In this document: positions 33,643-42,376 of the stretch, in pieces
How positions within the stretch are numbered: the stretch's first letter is position 1
Layout: each line of letters opens with the position of its first letter
Origin: Anderseniella sp.
GTDB taxonomy: Bacteria > Pseudomonadota > Alphaproteobacteria > Rhizobiales > Aestuariivirgaceae
Length of the DNA: 64,000 nt
Direction of reading: 5' to 3'
Assembly: GCA_028289645.1 (NCBI GenBank)
Contig: JANQOK010000012.1
Location: 124,001 to 188,000 of the forward strand
Made by a program: the position numbers and the translations under genes
Notes under the pieces: model-generated
Database searches by the model: none
Told to the model about the DNA's origin: nothing
Seen by the model: only the letters and a program-made list of their open reading frames with translations

Positions 33643-34603
33643 CAGTTACAGCGGCCCGGGTCCGGATGCGGCATTAACCGGCGACCGGACGGTTGCACTG
33701 TTCCTGGAGATGATGAGTGCCGAGCGCGGCGCATCGAAGCACACTCTTTCCGCCTACGCCCGTGACCTCGAACACTATATCGACTTTCTGAAACGAAGCC
33801 GTTGTGCCCTGGCCGACGCCGGCAGCAGCGAAGTGCGTGCCTGGCTGGCCGAACTGCAGGCTGAGGGTCTGGCCAAATCAACCATTGCCCGCCGCCTGTC
33901 TGCGGCGCGGCAATTGCACAAGTTCGCCTACGCCGAAGGCATTGTGGACGATGATCCGGCAGGCGGTATCGCCGCACCGCGCAAGGCGCGCACGCTGCCG
34001 AAGACAATGAGCGTTGGCCAGGCTGAAAAGCTGCTGGTTGCCGCGCGCCAGCAGGCGGCCGGCGCACGCGGCAAGGCCAGGCTGAAAGCCCTGCGCATGG
34101 TGTGTCTGACAGAAGTGCTGTACGCCACTGGGCTGCGGGTATCCGAGCTGGTCAGCCTGACGGTCGGCATGGTGTCCGGCGATGACCGGTTCATCATCGT
34201 GCGCGGCAAGGGCGGGAGAGAACGGCTGGCGCCGCTGTCGCCTGCCGCACGTGCTGCAATCAACTCCTACCTGGACGCTGTGAAACAGGCGGCTGACGTG
34301 GTGTACCTGGAACCCTCGCAATACCTGTTCGCCTCCAGCGGCGCGCAGAAACACCTGACCCGCCAGCATTTTGCGCTGTTGCTGAAGCAACTGGCGGGGC
34401 TTGCAGGGCTCGATGCGGATGCGGTGTCCCCGCATGTGGTGCGGCATGCCTTTGCCAGCCATTTGCTGCAGGGCGGTGCGGATCTGAGGTCGGTTCAGCA
34501 GATGCTGGGCCATGCGGACATCTCAACAACACAGATCTATACCCACGTGATGCCGGAAAAACTGCGCGAGGCGGTTGAAAGTCACCACCCGCTCAACCGG
34601 TAA
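33623..34603 (+). CDS. xerD: tyrosine recombinase XerD
   Basis: The 326-residue protein has the N-terminal core-binding (SAM-like) domain (about 22-110) and the catalytic domain (about 130-320). The catalytic set is visible: Arg in ATGLRVSELVSL, Lys in IVRGKGGRERL, H-x-x-R in SPHVVRHAFASHLLQGG, His in MLGHADISTT, and the nucleophile Tyr in IYTHV. It resolves chromosome dimers at dif with XerC and FtsK. Its place before accA is the normal chromosomal locus, so it is not the integrase of the tRNA-Arg island. Confidence 0.93.
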   Translation: MGSSRTDSYSGPGPDAALTGDRTVALFLEMMSAERGASKHTLSAYARDLEHYIDFLKRSRCALADAGSSEVRAWLAELQAEGLAKSTIARRLSAARQLHKFAYAEGIVDDDPAGGIAAPRKARTLPKTMSVGQAEKLLVAARQQAAGARGKARLKALRMVCLTEVLYATGLRVSELVSLTVGMVSGDDRFIIVRGKGGRERLAPLSPAARAAINSYLDAVKQAADVVYLEPSQYLFASSGAQKHLTRQHFALLLKQLAGLAGLDADAVSPHVVRHAFASHLLQGGADLRSVQQMLGHADISTTQIYTHVMPEKLREAVESHHPLNR

Positions 34604-34711
34604 TTAGCAGGTTGACATCGTATCGGCGTAACGCCAGTTTGCAGGCCATAGTCAATCGGGCTCAGGCGAGGGCGGGCACTGCGGTTCCAGCAGTTGCGCA
34701 TCATGTGACAT

Positions 34712-35671
34712 ATGCAGACATTTCTTGATTTTGAAACCCGCATTGCCGAGCTGGCCGGCAAGATTGCCGAGTTGAAATCCATAAATGACGAAGACGGTTC
34801 GGTATCGATTGCCGATGAAGTAAAGCAGCTGGAAGGCAAGCTTTCAAAATCCCTTGCGGAACTTTATGCAGACCTTGAACCGTGGCAGAAAACTCAGGTT
34901 GCCCGGCATCCGGACAGGCCGCACACCAAGGATTATCTCGACGCCCTGATCACCGAGTTCACGCCGCTTGCCGGAGACCGGAAGTATGCCGAGGACGACG
35001 CCGTTCTGGGCGGCCTGGGACGGTTTGAAGGCGATCCGGTGGTTGTTATCGGCCAGGAAAAGGGGGCTGACACCAAGTCGCGCCTGAAGCACAATTTCGG
35101 CATGGCGCGGCCGGAGGGCTATCGCAAAGCCGTCCGGCTGATGGAGCTGGCCCAGCGTTTCGGCCTGCCGGTGCTCACATTCGTGGATACTGCGGGCGCC
35201 TATCCCGGCATTGGCGCGGAAGAGCGCGGCCAGGCCGAGGCGATTGCCAGGTCAACGGACTGCTGTCTCGGACTGGGCACGCCGATCGTCTCGACCATTA
35301 TCGGTGAAGGCGGTTCCGGCGGAGCTGTTGCCATTGCGACAGCGAATTCGGTTCTGATGCTCGAGCATTCGATCTATTCAGTCATCTCGCCGGAAGGTGC
35401 GGCATCAATATTGTGGCACGATTCAGCGCGCGCCAGCGAGGCCGCCACAGCCATGCGCATTACCGCGGCGCACCTGAAGGAACTCGGCGTCATAGATACC
35501 ATTGTGCCGGAACCGGTCGGCGGTGCGCACCGGGGCCGCGACGCGGCCATCCGGTCGGTCAGGGATGCCGTGTCAGCAGCCCTGATGCCGTTCAAGCACA
35601 TGTCCGAGGATGAGATCCGCCAGCAGCGGCGGGACAAGTTCCTGGCGATCGGGCGCACGCTCGGCGCGTGA
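34712..35671 (+). CDS. accA: acetyl-CoA carboxylase carboxyltransferase subunit alpha
   Basis: The 319-residue protein matches AccA throughout: an N-terminal coiled region (FLDFETRIAELAGKIAELKS), FGMARPEGYRKAVRLMELA, FVDTAGAYPGIGAEERGQAE and GEGGSGGAVAIATANSVLML for the oxyanion and CoA site. With AccD it transfers carboxyl from biotin to acetyl-CoA, the committed step of fatty acid synthesis. It follows xerD by 108 bases and may have its own promoter. Confidence 0.97.
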   Translation: MQTFLDFETRIAELAGKIAELKSINDEDGSVSIADEVKQLEGKLSKSLAELYADLEPWQKTQVARHPDRPHTKDYLDALITEFTPLAGDRKYAEDDAVLGGLGRFEGDPVVVIGQEKGADTKSRLKHNFGMARPEGYRKAVRLMELAQRFGLPVLTFVDTAGAYPGIGAEERGQAEAIARSTDCCLGLGTPIVSTIIGEGGSGGAVAIATANSVLMLEHSIYSVISPEGAASILWHDSARASEAATAMRITAAHLKELGVIDTIVPEPVGGAHRGRDAAIRSVRDAVSAALMPFKHMSEDEIRQQRRDKFLAIGRTLGA

Positions 35672-35804
35672 CACCTTGTCTGGCCGCAAGGCGGGCCGCG
35701 ATCTGCTCTGTCGCATACGCCTTTGATCGCACAAAATCGCCGCAAACTTGCCGCTTTACTCGGCGATCTTGCGCCCGAGATGAGATAAAAGGCTGTGTGG
35801 ACGT

Positions 35805-36530
35805 ATGCGGCGATTGTTCAAATTGGTGTTGGTGCTGGCGATCATGGCGACCACCGGCTACGCGCTTTACCACACCGGCGAGGGGAACCGTATCGTGGAG
35901 CGACTGCGCTATCCTGATCCACAGGCCTTCAAGCAGCAGGCCTGGGCAGAACTGGAGGCCCGCCAGCTCAAGCCGGGCATGCCGGTATTCATCCGCATCT
36001 TCAAGCAGAGTTCCGAACTTGAACTGTGGTTGCGGGGACAGAAAGGTTGGGAATTGTACCGGACGGTGGAGATCTGCAACTGGTCCGGCAACCTGGGGCC
36101 GAAGCTGAAAGAGGGTGACAGGCAATCGCCGGAGGGTTTTTACACGGTCACCAAGGGCCGGTTGAATCCCAACAGCCGGCATCATCTTTCGTTCAATCTG
36201 GGTTTTCCCAACCGGTATGACCGCTCGCTGGGCCGCACCGGATCGTTTCTGATGGTGCATGGCGGGTGTTCGTCGATCGGGTGCTATGCGGTGCGCGATC
36301 ACCATGTCGAGGTGATCTACCGGCTCGTGGAGGCAGCGCTGGACAACGGCCAGCAGGCGGTGCGTGTGCACGCGTTTCCGTTCCGGCTGGAACAGGCCGC
36401 GCTTGACCGGCACAAGGGGGCAAAATGGCATGACTTCTGGTCGATGCTGAAGCCCGGTTACGATGCGTTTGAGCGCCTGCGCGAAGTGCCGCGTGTCAGG
36501 GTGGCCAACAAGTCGTACGTGGTTAATTGA
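35805..36530 (+). CDS. YafK-like L,D-transpeptidase (paralogue 1)
   Basis: The 241-residue protein has an N-terminal membrane anchor or signal (about 5-24) and a YkuD-type catalytic domain. The active site reads FLMVHGGCSSIGCYAV, where the second Cys (in S-x-G-C) is the nucleophile and the preceding His is part of the site. YafK/DpaA-like enzymes can cut or make links between murein and lipoproteins or crosslinks; which applies is unknown. A close paralogue follows after 67 bases, and the pair looks like a tandem duplication. Confidence 0.86.
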   Translation: MRRLFKLVLVLAIMATTGYALYHTGEGNRIVERLRYPDPQAFKQQAWAELEARQLKPGMPVFIRIFKQSSELELWLRGQKGWELYRTVEICNWSGNLGPKLKEGDRQSPEGFYTVTKGRLNPNSRHHLSFNLGFPNRYDRSLGRTGSFLMVHGGCSSIGCYAVRDHHVEVIYRLVEAALDNGQQAVRVHAFPFRLEQAALDRHKGAKWHDFWSMLKPGYDAFERLREVPRVRVANKSYVVN

Positions 36531-36597
36531 GCGTTAGAGGGTTGTGCGGCACAATAGGGTAAGTGAGGACGGTTTCGGAAACTGGGTTTGTCAAAAA

Positions 36598-37422
36598 ATG
36601 GACAGTGACAACACGTTCAAGACGAGACTGACGCGTCGCGGCTTTTGTGCCACCGGCCTGACATCGCTGGTCGCACTTTCCGCCTGCAGCAGCACCGACA
36701 AGGCGCTGGAGCCGCTGTCGCCCAGGGTGATGGCGGATTTGCAGCGCCAGAACCTTAAAGTCGGCGCGCCGCTGTTTGTGCGGGTGTTCAAGGAAGAAAA
36801 CCAGATGGAGGTCTGGCTGCAGCAGGCCTATGGGCCTTTTGTGCAGTTCCGAACCTATGACATTTGCAGCCGGTCCGGTGTGCTGGGGCCGAAGTTCAAG
36901 GAAGGCGACAAGCAGGCGCCGGAGGGGTTCTACATGGTGTCGCAGCGCCAGATGAACCCCAAATCGGAATACTACCTGTCCTTCAACCTTGGCTTTCCCA
37001 ACGCGTTTGACAAATCCCTGGGGCGAACCGGCACGCATCTGATGGTGCACGGCGGGTGCCGCTCGGCAGGCTGCTACGCGATCACCGACGAGCATATCCA
37101 GGAACTGTTCTCGCTGGCCCGTGAAGCGTTTTTGCACGGCCAGAGAGAATTTCCGGTGCATGCGTTTCCGTTCCGCATGACCGAACAGAACCTGTTTCGG
37201 TATGCCGGCCATCCGCACGAACCGTACTGGCGCGACCTGAAGGTCGGTTATGACTATTTCGAGCAGACGCGCCAGCCGCCGACCGTAGGCGTCAAGCAGC
37301 AGCGCTATGTGTTCATGCCGCACAACATAAGCGTGCCGCCTGAATTCGAGGTGCGGCAGGCATCTGCAGATCCGCTGGCGCCGCAGCTCATTCGTGGCTG
37401 GCGGGCCGGAGAGTGGAAGTAG
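36598..37422 (+). CDS. YafK-like L,D-transpeptidase, lipoprotein-like (paralogue 2)
   Basis: From ATG 36598 the protein has 274 residues. The start combines a twin-Arg stretch (TRRGFCATG) with a lipobox-like LSAC (about residue 27), so it may be a lipoprotein. The catalytic domain parallels the upstream gene: LSFNLGFPNAFDKSLGRTGT, then MVHGGCRSAGCYAI. It has an additional C-terminal tail of about 50 residues. The upstream frame to 36544 is not preferred because it would bury the signal. Confidence 0.85.
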   Translation: MDSDNTFKTRLTRRGFCATGLTSLVALSACSSTDKALEPLSPRVMADLQRQNLKVGAPLFVRVFKEENQMEVWLQQAYGPFVQFRTYDICSRSGVLGPKFKEGDKQAPEGFYMVSQRQMNPKSEYYLSFNLGFPNAFDKSLGRTGTHLMVHGGCRSAGCYAITDEHIQELFSLAREAFLHGQREFPVHAFPFRMTEQNLFRYAGHPHEPYWRDLKVGYDYFEQTRQPPTVGVKQQRYVFMPHNISVPPEFEVRQASADPLAPQLIRGWRAGEWK

Positions 37423-37485
37423 GATCAGCGCAACAACGCTTGTCACGACGTTCGGGAATGCTGCGGGATTTCAAACCCATCGCCG

Positions 37486-38508
37486 TCACAGGTTCTCTTT
37501 CAGGAGGACCTCGATACGGATTTTTTCCTGTGATGCCAGCGGCAGGCGATTGTCTGTTCTTGCCCGCATGATGCGCACCGCACTGCGAACCGCGTGCCCG
37601 GGATTTTGTGCGATAATGGCGTCAATCCGCTCATCGCGTATCGAGGCTTCGCTGAACGGCGTGCGCTCGTGCACCACGACTGCCAGTTGTTCCAGGTCAC
37701 AACAGGCAGCCGCGTGGGTCAGTGGCACGCGGGCTTCCGAACTCATGACATAGATCGCCACGATGTCTTGTTGATGTTCGAAGGTTCTGGCAATGATCCG
37801 GCCTGTTCTGGCTTCGTCTCCGTGCGTTTCCAAAGACGGCAACGCGGACAGGTTGGGAAATTTCGCATTGAGGATATTGTCGAACCCCAGCCGCCGCTGA
37901 ATGGCGTCCAGAGACTGCATGGTCTCGGCGACCACCATGATTTTTCCCGGTCTCCCGCCCACGAAACGGCCCAGTATCCGCCCGGCGGTCGCGCCGGCGG
38001 CAAAGTTGTCGACACCGACAAAATCCAGGTTCTCGAGTTTTTCCTGGCCTGACAGAAACTGGACGACCTTGATCCCGCGCTCATACAGCCGGGCCATGGA
38101 GTCGCGCACCTGGGGGGATTCCGGGGCCATTATGGCGACGCCATCGACTTCGCCGTGGTCCAGCGACGCCAGGTAGTTGGCGACCAGGTGCGGATCGTCC
38201 ATCGGAATCTGCAATGCCTGAACTTCCGTCATGTCGGACTTGAGCGCGTCATTGGCCTCGTCAACCTGGTTGAGCAACTCGTTGAGGTACTGATCGCCTG
38301 CAACAGGAAACAGGAACCTGAAACGATACTCCTTGCTCCGGGCCAGGTTGACGGCTGCCAGGTTTCTGACAAACCCGATCCGGCGAATGGCCTCATTGAC
38401 CTTCAGAACGGTCTTCTCGCTGACATTGGGGCGTTCATTCAACACGCGATCGACGGTTGCAAGGCTGACGCCGGCAGCTTTTGCAAGATCTTTTGTTGTC
38501 GGTCGCAT
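37486..38508 (-). CDS. LacI-family transcriptional regulator
   Basis: From ATG 38508 the protein has 340 residues: a LacI helix-turn-helix (about 1-55: TTKDLAKAAGVSLATVDRVL) and a periplasmic-binding-protein-like sensor domain (about 65-335) of the xylose/ribose-binding type. It is divergent from the sugar ABC transporter operon, with two near-identical 18-bp operators in the 306-base gap, so it is the likely repressor of that operon and perhaps of itself. The ligand is probably the imported sugar or a product of it. Confidence 0.92.
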   Translation of the reverse strand: MRPTTKDLAKAAGVSLATVDRVLNERPNVSEKTVLKVNEAIRRIGFVRNLAAVNLARSKEYRFRFLFPVAGDQYLNELLNQVDEANDALKSDMTEVQALQIPMDDPHLVANYLASLDHGEVDGVAIMAPESPQVRDSMARLYERGIKVVQFLSGQEKLENLDFVGVDNFAAGATAGRILGRFVGGRPGKIMVVAETMQSLDAIQRRLGFDNILNAKFPNLSALPSLETHGDEARTGRIIARTFEHQQDIVAIYVMSSEARVPLTHAAACCDLEQLAVVVHERTPFSEASIRDERIDAIIAQNPGHAVRSAVRIMRARTDNRLPLASQEKIRIEVLLKENL

Positions 38509-38580
38509 TGATGGTTCCCGTCCGGATATCCAGTGTTTCGAGCCTAGGTTTTCTATAGATAGGCGAGAATAGCAAGAAAA

Positions 38581-38598
38581 TTGATGTACGCACCTCAA
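38581..38598. promoter_or_regulatory. LacI-type operator O1
   Basis: TTGATGTACGCACCTCAA differs at one base from the perfect palindrome at 38611-38628. The two start 30 bases apart, about three helical turns, which would let one regulator tetramer or two dimers bind the same face. Confidence 0.7.
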
Positions 38599-38605
38599 AA
38601 TTAAC

Positions 38606-38634
38606 TTGCATTGAGGTACGCACCTCAATTATAG
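38606..38634 (+). promoter_or_regulatory. promoter of the sugar ABC operon
   Basis: TTGCAT (38606-38611) and TTATAG (38629-38634) are separated by exactly 17 bases, a good sigma-70-type pair. The spacer coincides with operator O2, so repressor binding would block RNA polymerase directly. The start codon of the first gene is at 38815, giving a leader of about 170 bases. Confidence 0.6.
38611..38628. promoter_or_regulatory. LacI-type operator O2 (perfect palindrome)
   Basis: TTGAGGTACGCACCTCAA has perfect 7-base arms (TTGAGGT/ACCTCAA) around ACGC. It fills the spacer of the operon promoter and has a one-mismatch copy 30 bases upstream. Confidence 0.78.
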
Positions 38635-38814
38635 GGTAGTTGTGGCTGAAAACAGTGCTGCGTTAGTGGCGTTGGATTGAGTTGCGACGACATTGCCAGG
38701 CCTGGCGCGCAACGGGGCGGAGACCTCAGGTGCACCATGGCTGCTCAAGGGGCTCACCAAGCCCGAGATATTGTCCCGGTGGACACCGGAACACCGTTAG
38801 GGAGGTTTTCGACT

Positions 38815-40149
38815 ATGAGACATCATTTCATGAAATCCGCTGCCGTTGCCGGCCTGTTGGTAGGCGCGGTTTCACTCGGCTCGCCATCGTCGGCTCAGGC
38901 GGAGGAGCTGACACTGTGCTGGGCCGCATGGGATCCTGCAAATGCGCTGGTGGAGCTGAGCAAGGATTTCGAGGCTAAATCCGGCCACTCAATGAAGTTC
39001 GAGTTTGTGCCATGGCCGAACTTTGCCGATCGCATGCTGAACGAACTCAATTCCGGCGGCAAGCTGTGTGACCTGATGATCGGCGACAGCCAGTGGATCG
39101 GTGGTTCCGCGGAGAACGGCCACTATGTGAAGCTGAACGATTTCTTCGCCAAGGAAGGGATCGACATGGCCGATTTCATTCCGGCAACCGTGACCGGCTA
39201 TGCCGAGTGGCCAAAAGGCAGCCCGAACTACTGGGCGCTGCCGGCATTCGGCGATGTCGTTGGCTGGACGTATCGCAAGGACTGGTTCAGCCGTCCGGAA
39301 CTTCAGGAAGAATTCAAGAAAAAGCACGGCCGTGATCTGGCTGCGCCAAAGTCTCTAGAGGAGCTGAAGCAGATTGCCGAATTCTTCCAGGGCAGGGAGA
39401 TCGACGGCAAGAAAGTCTATGGCGCCTCGATCTATACCGAGCGCGGGTCTGAGGGCATCACAATGGGTGTCACCAACGTCCTGTACAATTACGGGTTCCA
39501 GTATGGCAATCCGGACAAGCCGTATGAACTGGAAGGGTTTGTGAATTCCGACGAGGCTGCAAAGGGCTTGGAATTCTACAAGTCCCTGTATGACTGCTGC
39601 ACGCCTCCGGGTTCGTCGGACTGGTACATGTCGGAGAACATCGACGCCTACAAATCAGGCCAGGTGGCCATGCAGATGAACTTCGCCTTCATCTGGCCAG
39701 GCGTCGAGGCTGACCCAAATGTCGGCGGTGGCAAGTCTGGCTATTTCCCCAACCCGGCCGGTCCCGGCGGTCACTTTGCGCAACTCGGCGGCCAGGGCAT
39801 TTCCGTTGTCGCCTATTCCGACAAGCAGGATGCCGCACTTGAGTACATCAAATGGTTTGCGCAACCCGAGGTGCAGCAGAAATGGTGGAAGGCCGGCGGT
39901 TACTCGGCGCTTCGTGCCGTGGTCGAAGATCCCGGATTTGCCACCAGCCAGCCCTATGCGCAGACATTCCTGGACTCCATGGCGATCGTGAAGGATTTCT
40001 GGGCTGAGCCGGCTTATGCCTCCCTGCTTCTGGCCATGCAATCGCGCGTCCACAACTATGTCGTGGCCGGGCAGGGTACTGCAAAAGAAGCACTGGATGG
40101 CCTGGTCAAGGACTGGGATGAAGTCTTCGAGGATGAAGGCAAGAAGTAG
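38815..40149 (+). CDS. carbohydrate ABC transporter substrate-binding protein
   Basis: From ATG 38815, with AGGGAGG upstream, the protein has 444 residues: a Sec signal peptide (about 1-29, ending AQAEE) and a two-lobed type-1 extracellular solute-binding fold (TLCWAAWDPANALVELSKDF near the start). This group binds sugars, polyols or glycerol derivatives in the periplasm. The operon ends with dihydroxyacetone kinase, pointing to a substrate that yields dihydroxyacetone, but the ligand is not readable from sequence. A hairpin in the gap to the first permease may set its expression above the permeases. Confidence 0.9.
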   Translation: MRHHFMKSAAVAGLLVGAVSLGSPSSAQAEELTLCWAAWDPANALVELSKDFEAKSGHSMKFEFVPWPNFADRMLNELNSGGKLCDLMIGDSQWIGGSAENGHYVKLNDFFAKEGIDMADFIPATVTGYAEWPKGSPNYWALPAFGDVVGWTYRKDWFSRPELQEEFKKKHGRDLAAPKSLEELKQIAEFFQGREIDGKKVYGASIYTERGSEGITMGVTNVLYNYGFQYGNPDKPYELEGFVNSDEAAKGLEFYKSLYDCCTPPGSSDWYMSENIDAYKSGQVAMQMNFAFIWPGVEADPNVGGGKSGYFPNPAGPGGHFAQLGGQGISVVAYSDKQDAALEYIKWFAQPEVQQKWWKAGGYSALRAVVEDPGFATSQPYAQTFLDSMAIVKDFWAEPAYASLLLAMQSRVHNYVVAGQGTAKEALDGLVKDWDEVFEDEGKK

Positions 40150-40162
40150 CGGCACGATCAAC

Positions 40163-40193
40163 GTGGCTTTCGGCTGTTGCGGCTGAAAGCCAC
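40163..40193 (+). promoter_or_regulatory. intercistronic hairpin after binding-protein gene
   Basis: GTGGCTTTCGGC and GGCTGAAAGCCAC can pair over about 12 bp. No T-tract follows, so it is more likely a transcript-stabilising or attenuating hairpin, as seen between binding-protein and permease genes elsewhere, than a full terminator. Confidence 0.5.
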
Positions 40194-40305
40194 AAACCTG
40201 ACCGTTACTGATATGCTGCCGCAACTCTTCTCGCGGGTGTGCGAAGCCGGATAGGGTGTTCCCCGCCGGCCCGGCAGACACAAACACGCTTTTCATGAGT
40301 CCCAT

Positions 40306-41253
40306 ATGCCTGAATCCGCCATAGAACGCGCTGCACGGTCTACACCACCGGTTGTTGCAAATCGCCTGAAAGGGCTCTCGGACCGAGGCCTGGCCATGAT
40401 TTTCGTGGCTCCGACCATCGTCCTGCTGCTGGCGATCAACATCTTTCCGCTGATCTGGACGATCTATCTGAGTTTCACCAACTACCGCGTGAACCGTCCC
40501 AACAGGGATGTGGACTTCATCGGGCTGCGCAATTACGAGCGCATCCTCAACGACAGCGATATCTGGGTGACCATGCAGGCAACAGCCCATTTCCTGATCT
40601 GGACCATTGTGCTTCAGGTGCTGATCGGGTTCACGCTGGCCTACCTGATAAACAAGAAGTTCAAGGGAAACGATCTGTGGACGACCATTATCGTCCTGCC
40701 GATGATGCTGTCGCCTGCCGTGGTCGGCAACTTCTGGACTTTCCTCTACCAACCGCAGATCGGATTGTTCAACTATGTTGTCGGCTTCTTGACCGGGGCC
40801 GACCCATCGAGTTTTTCCATGATCGGGGAGGTGTCGCTCGCACCATGGGCGATCATCATCGTGGATACCTGGATGTGGACTCCGTTTGTCATGCTGATCT
40901 GCTTGGCAGGGCTGCGGTCAATCCCGGATTCCATCTACGAGGCGGCCGAATGTGACCGGGCCAGCAAATGGCGGCAGTTCTGGACCATCACGGTACCCAT
41001 GGTGTTGCCGTTCCTGATGCTGGCAGTGCTGTTCCGCGGGATTGAGAATTTCAAAATGTTCGACCTGGTGGTCCAGCTTACAGGCGGCGGGCCGGGATCC
41101 ACGACAGAGCTGACCTCCGTCAATCTCAAGCGCGAAGCGTTTGAAAAGTGGCGCACCGGGTATGCGTCCGCCTATGCGGTCATCCTGTTTGTCACGATTT
41201 TCGGCCTGGCATCAATCTATGTGAAGGCGCTTAACAAGGTGAAGGAACGATGA
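40306..41253 (+). CDS. carbohydrate ABC transporter permease (MalF-like)
   Basis: The 315-residue protein has six membrane helices and the EAA loop that docks the ATPase (SIYEAAECDRASKWRQFWTI near residue 210). It corresponds to the MalF/UgpA-type first permease, without the large extra periplasmic loop of E. coli MalF. Its end overlaps the second permease start by four bases (ATGA), showing coupling. A 156-base gap with a hairpin separates it from the binding protein. Confidence 0.92.
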   Translation: MPESAIERAARSTPPVVANRLKGLSDRGLAMIFVAPTIVLLLAINIFPLIWTIYLSFTNYRVNRPNRDVDFIGLRNYERILNDSDIWVTMQATAHFLIWTIVLQVLIGFTLAYLINKKFKGNDLWTTIIVLPMMLSPAVVGNFWTFLYQPQIGLFNYVVGFLTGADPSSFSMIGEVSLAPWAIIIVDTWMWTPFVMLICLAGLRSIPDSIYEAAECDRASKWRQFWTITVPMVLPFLMLAVLFRGIENFKMFDLVVQLTGGGPGSTTELTSVNLKREAFEKWRTGYASAYAVILFVTIFGLASIYVKALNKVKER

Positions 41254-42188
41254 GCTTCTCGGTCACAGAAGCATCTTCCCGGCAAAAGTGGTTCGCCGGC
41301 ATTCTGGTGGTAGGCTACGCGCTGATCACCATGTTGCCGCTGGTGTGGATCATTGCGACCGGCTTCAAGTCGTCGCCGGATGCAATCGCCTATCCGCCGA
41401 AAATAGTATTCGAGCCGACGGTCGAAGGCTACGTCAACCTGTTCACCACCCAGACGCGATTAAGTTCCGAAGCGGCTGCCACGCCGGATCAGGATCTGCC
41501 CTGGTACGAAAGCCTTGTCCGCGAGAAGGGCATGACCATTGTCGGCCCGTCCCGCTTCTCCGAAAGGTTTTTCAATTCGGTGATTATCGGTTTTGGATCG
41601 ACGTTTTTTGCGATCGTGCTGGGAACCGCTGCGGCTTATGCGTTTTCACGGTTCAAGGTGCCGCTGAAAGACGATTTGCTGTTCTTCATACTATCAACAA
41701 GGATGATGCCGCCGATTGCCGTGGCCATTCCCATCTTCCTGATGTTCCGGTATCTCGGCCTGAATGACACACATGCCGGAATGATCCTGCTTTACACCGC
41801 AGTGAACCTGTCGCTCTCGGTGTGGCTGATCAACGGGTTCATCGATGAGATTCCGGTCGAGTACGAAGAAGCCGCCCTGATTGACGGCTATACCCGCTTC
41901 CAGGCGTTTTACAAGGTGGTGTTGCCGCAGGCGGCCACCGGTATCGCATCGACCGCCATATTCTGCCTGATCTTTGCCTGGAACGAATATGCCTTCGCAG
42001 TGCTGCTGACGTCTGGGACGGCACAGACCGCACCTCCGTTCATTCCAACCATTATCGGCGTTGGCGGCCAGGACTGGCCGGCTGTGGCTGCAGGCGCAAC
42101 GCTGTTCCTGCTACCGGTGATGGTGTTCACAATCCTGCTTCGCAAGCACCTGCTGCGCGGCATCACATTCGGAGCGGTGCGCAAATGA
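41250..42188 (+). CDS. carbohydrate ABC transporter permease (MalG-like)
   Basis: The 312-residue protein is the second permease, with six helices and the EAA loop EYEEAALIDGYTRFQAFYKV (near residue 205). A periplasmic stretch after helix 1 (about 40-105) is longer than in MalG. It overlaps both neighbours by four bases (ATGA at each end), so all three are translationally coupled. It ends in a typical MalG-like basic tail (LRGITFGAVRK). Confidence 0.92.
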   Translation: MSFSVTEASSRQKWFAGILVVGYALITMLPLVWIIATGFKSSPDAIAYPPKIVFEPTVEGYVNLFTTQTRLSSEAAATPDQDLPWYESLVREKGMTIVGPSRFSERFFNSVIIGFGSTFFAIVLGTAAAYAFSRFKVPLKDDLLFFILSTRMMPPIAVAIPIFLMFRYLGLNDTHAGMILLYTAVNLSLSVWLINGFIDEIPVEYEEAALIDGYTRFQAFYKVVLPQAATGIASTAIFCLIFAWNEYAFAVLLTSGTAQTAPPFIPTIIGVGGQDWPAVAAGATLFLLPVMVFTILLRKHLLRGITFGAVRK

Positions 42189-42373
42189 GTTCCTTTTTCA
42201 ACGGACTGTTGCGCTTGCGCCGCGGCGCCTGGGAAATGGTGGCATCGCTGCTTATTGCGCTCGGTGTCATCATGCTGATGCAGCCGGTGTTCCTGTCGCT
42301 CTTCACCTATTCTTTCGTCGTGACCCTTGTCGGAACAGTGATGTTCATCATTGTCAGCCACTTCCCGGAGTAA
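42185..42373 (+). CDS. small membrane protein of the ABC operon (62 aa)
   Basis: The 62-residue protein has two hydrophobic helices (about 18-36 and 38-58). It is coupled to the second permease by a four-base overlap and followed three bases later by the first ATPase gene, so it is almost certainly part of the transporter unit. I recall that the Rhizobium glycerol uptake operon has a small membrane protein in an equivalent place (GlpU, DUF2160-like, larger), but I cannot claim homology. It may be an accessory transporter subunit. Confidence 0.7.
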   Translation: MSSFFNGLLRLRRGAWEMVASLLIALGVIMLMQPVFLSLFTYSFVVTLVGTVMFIIVSHFPE

Positions 42374-42376
42374 TCC

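Noticed and set aside
33623-34603. Tyrosine recombinase as integrase of the tRNA-Arg island
   Set aside because: It lies 17 kb away in the core xerD - accA locus and reads as housekeeping XerD.
39655-40752. Leftward 365-codon frame over the binding protein and permease
   Set aside because: It is antisense to two well-supported genes of the ABC operon.
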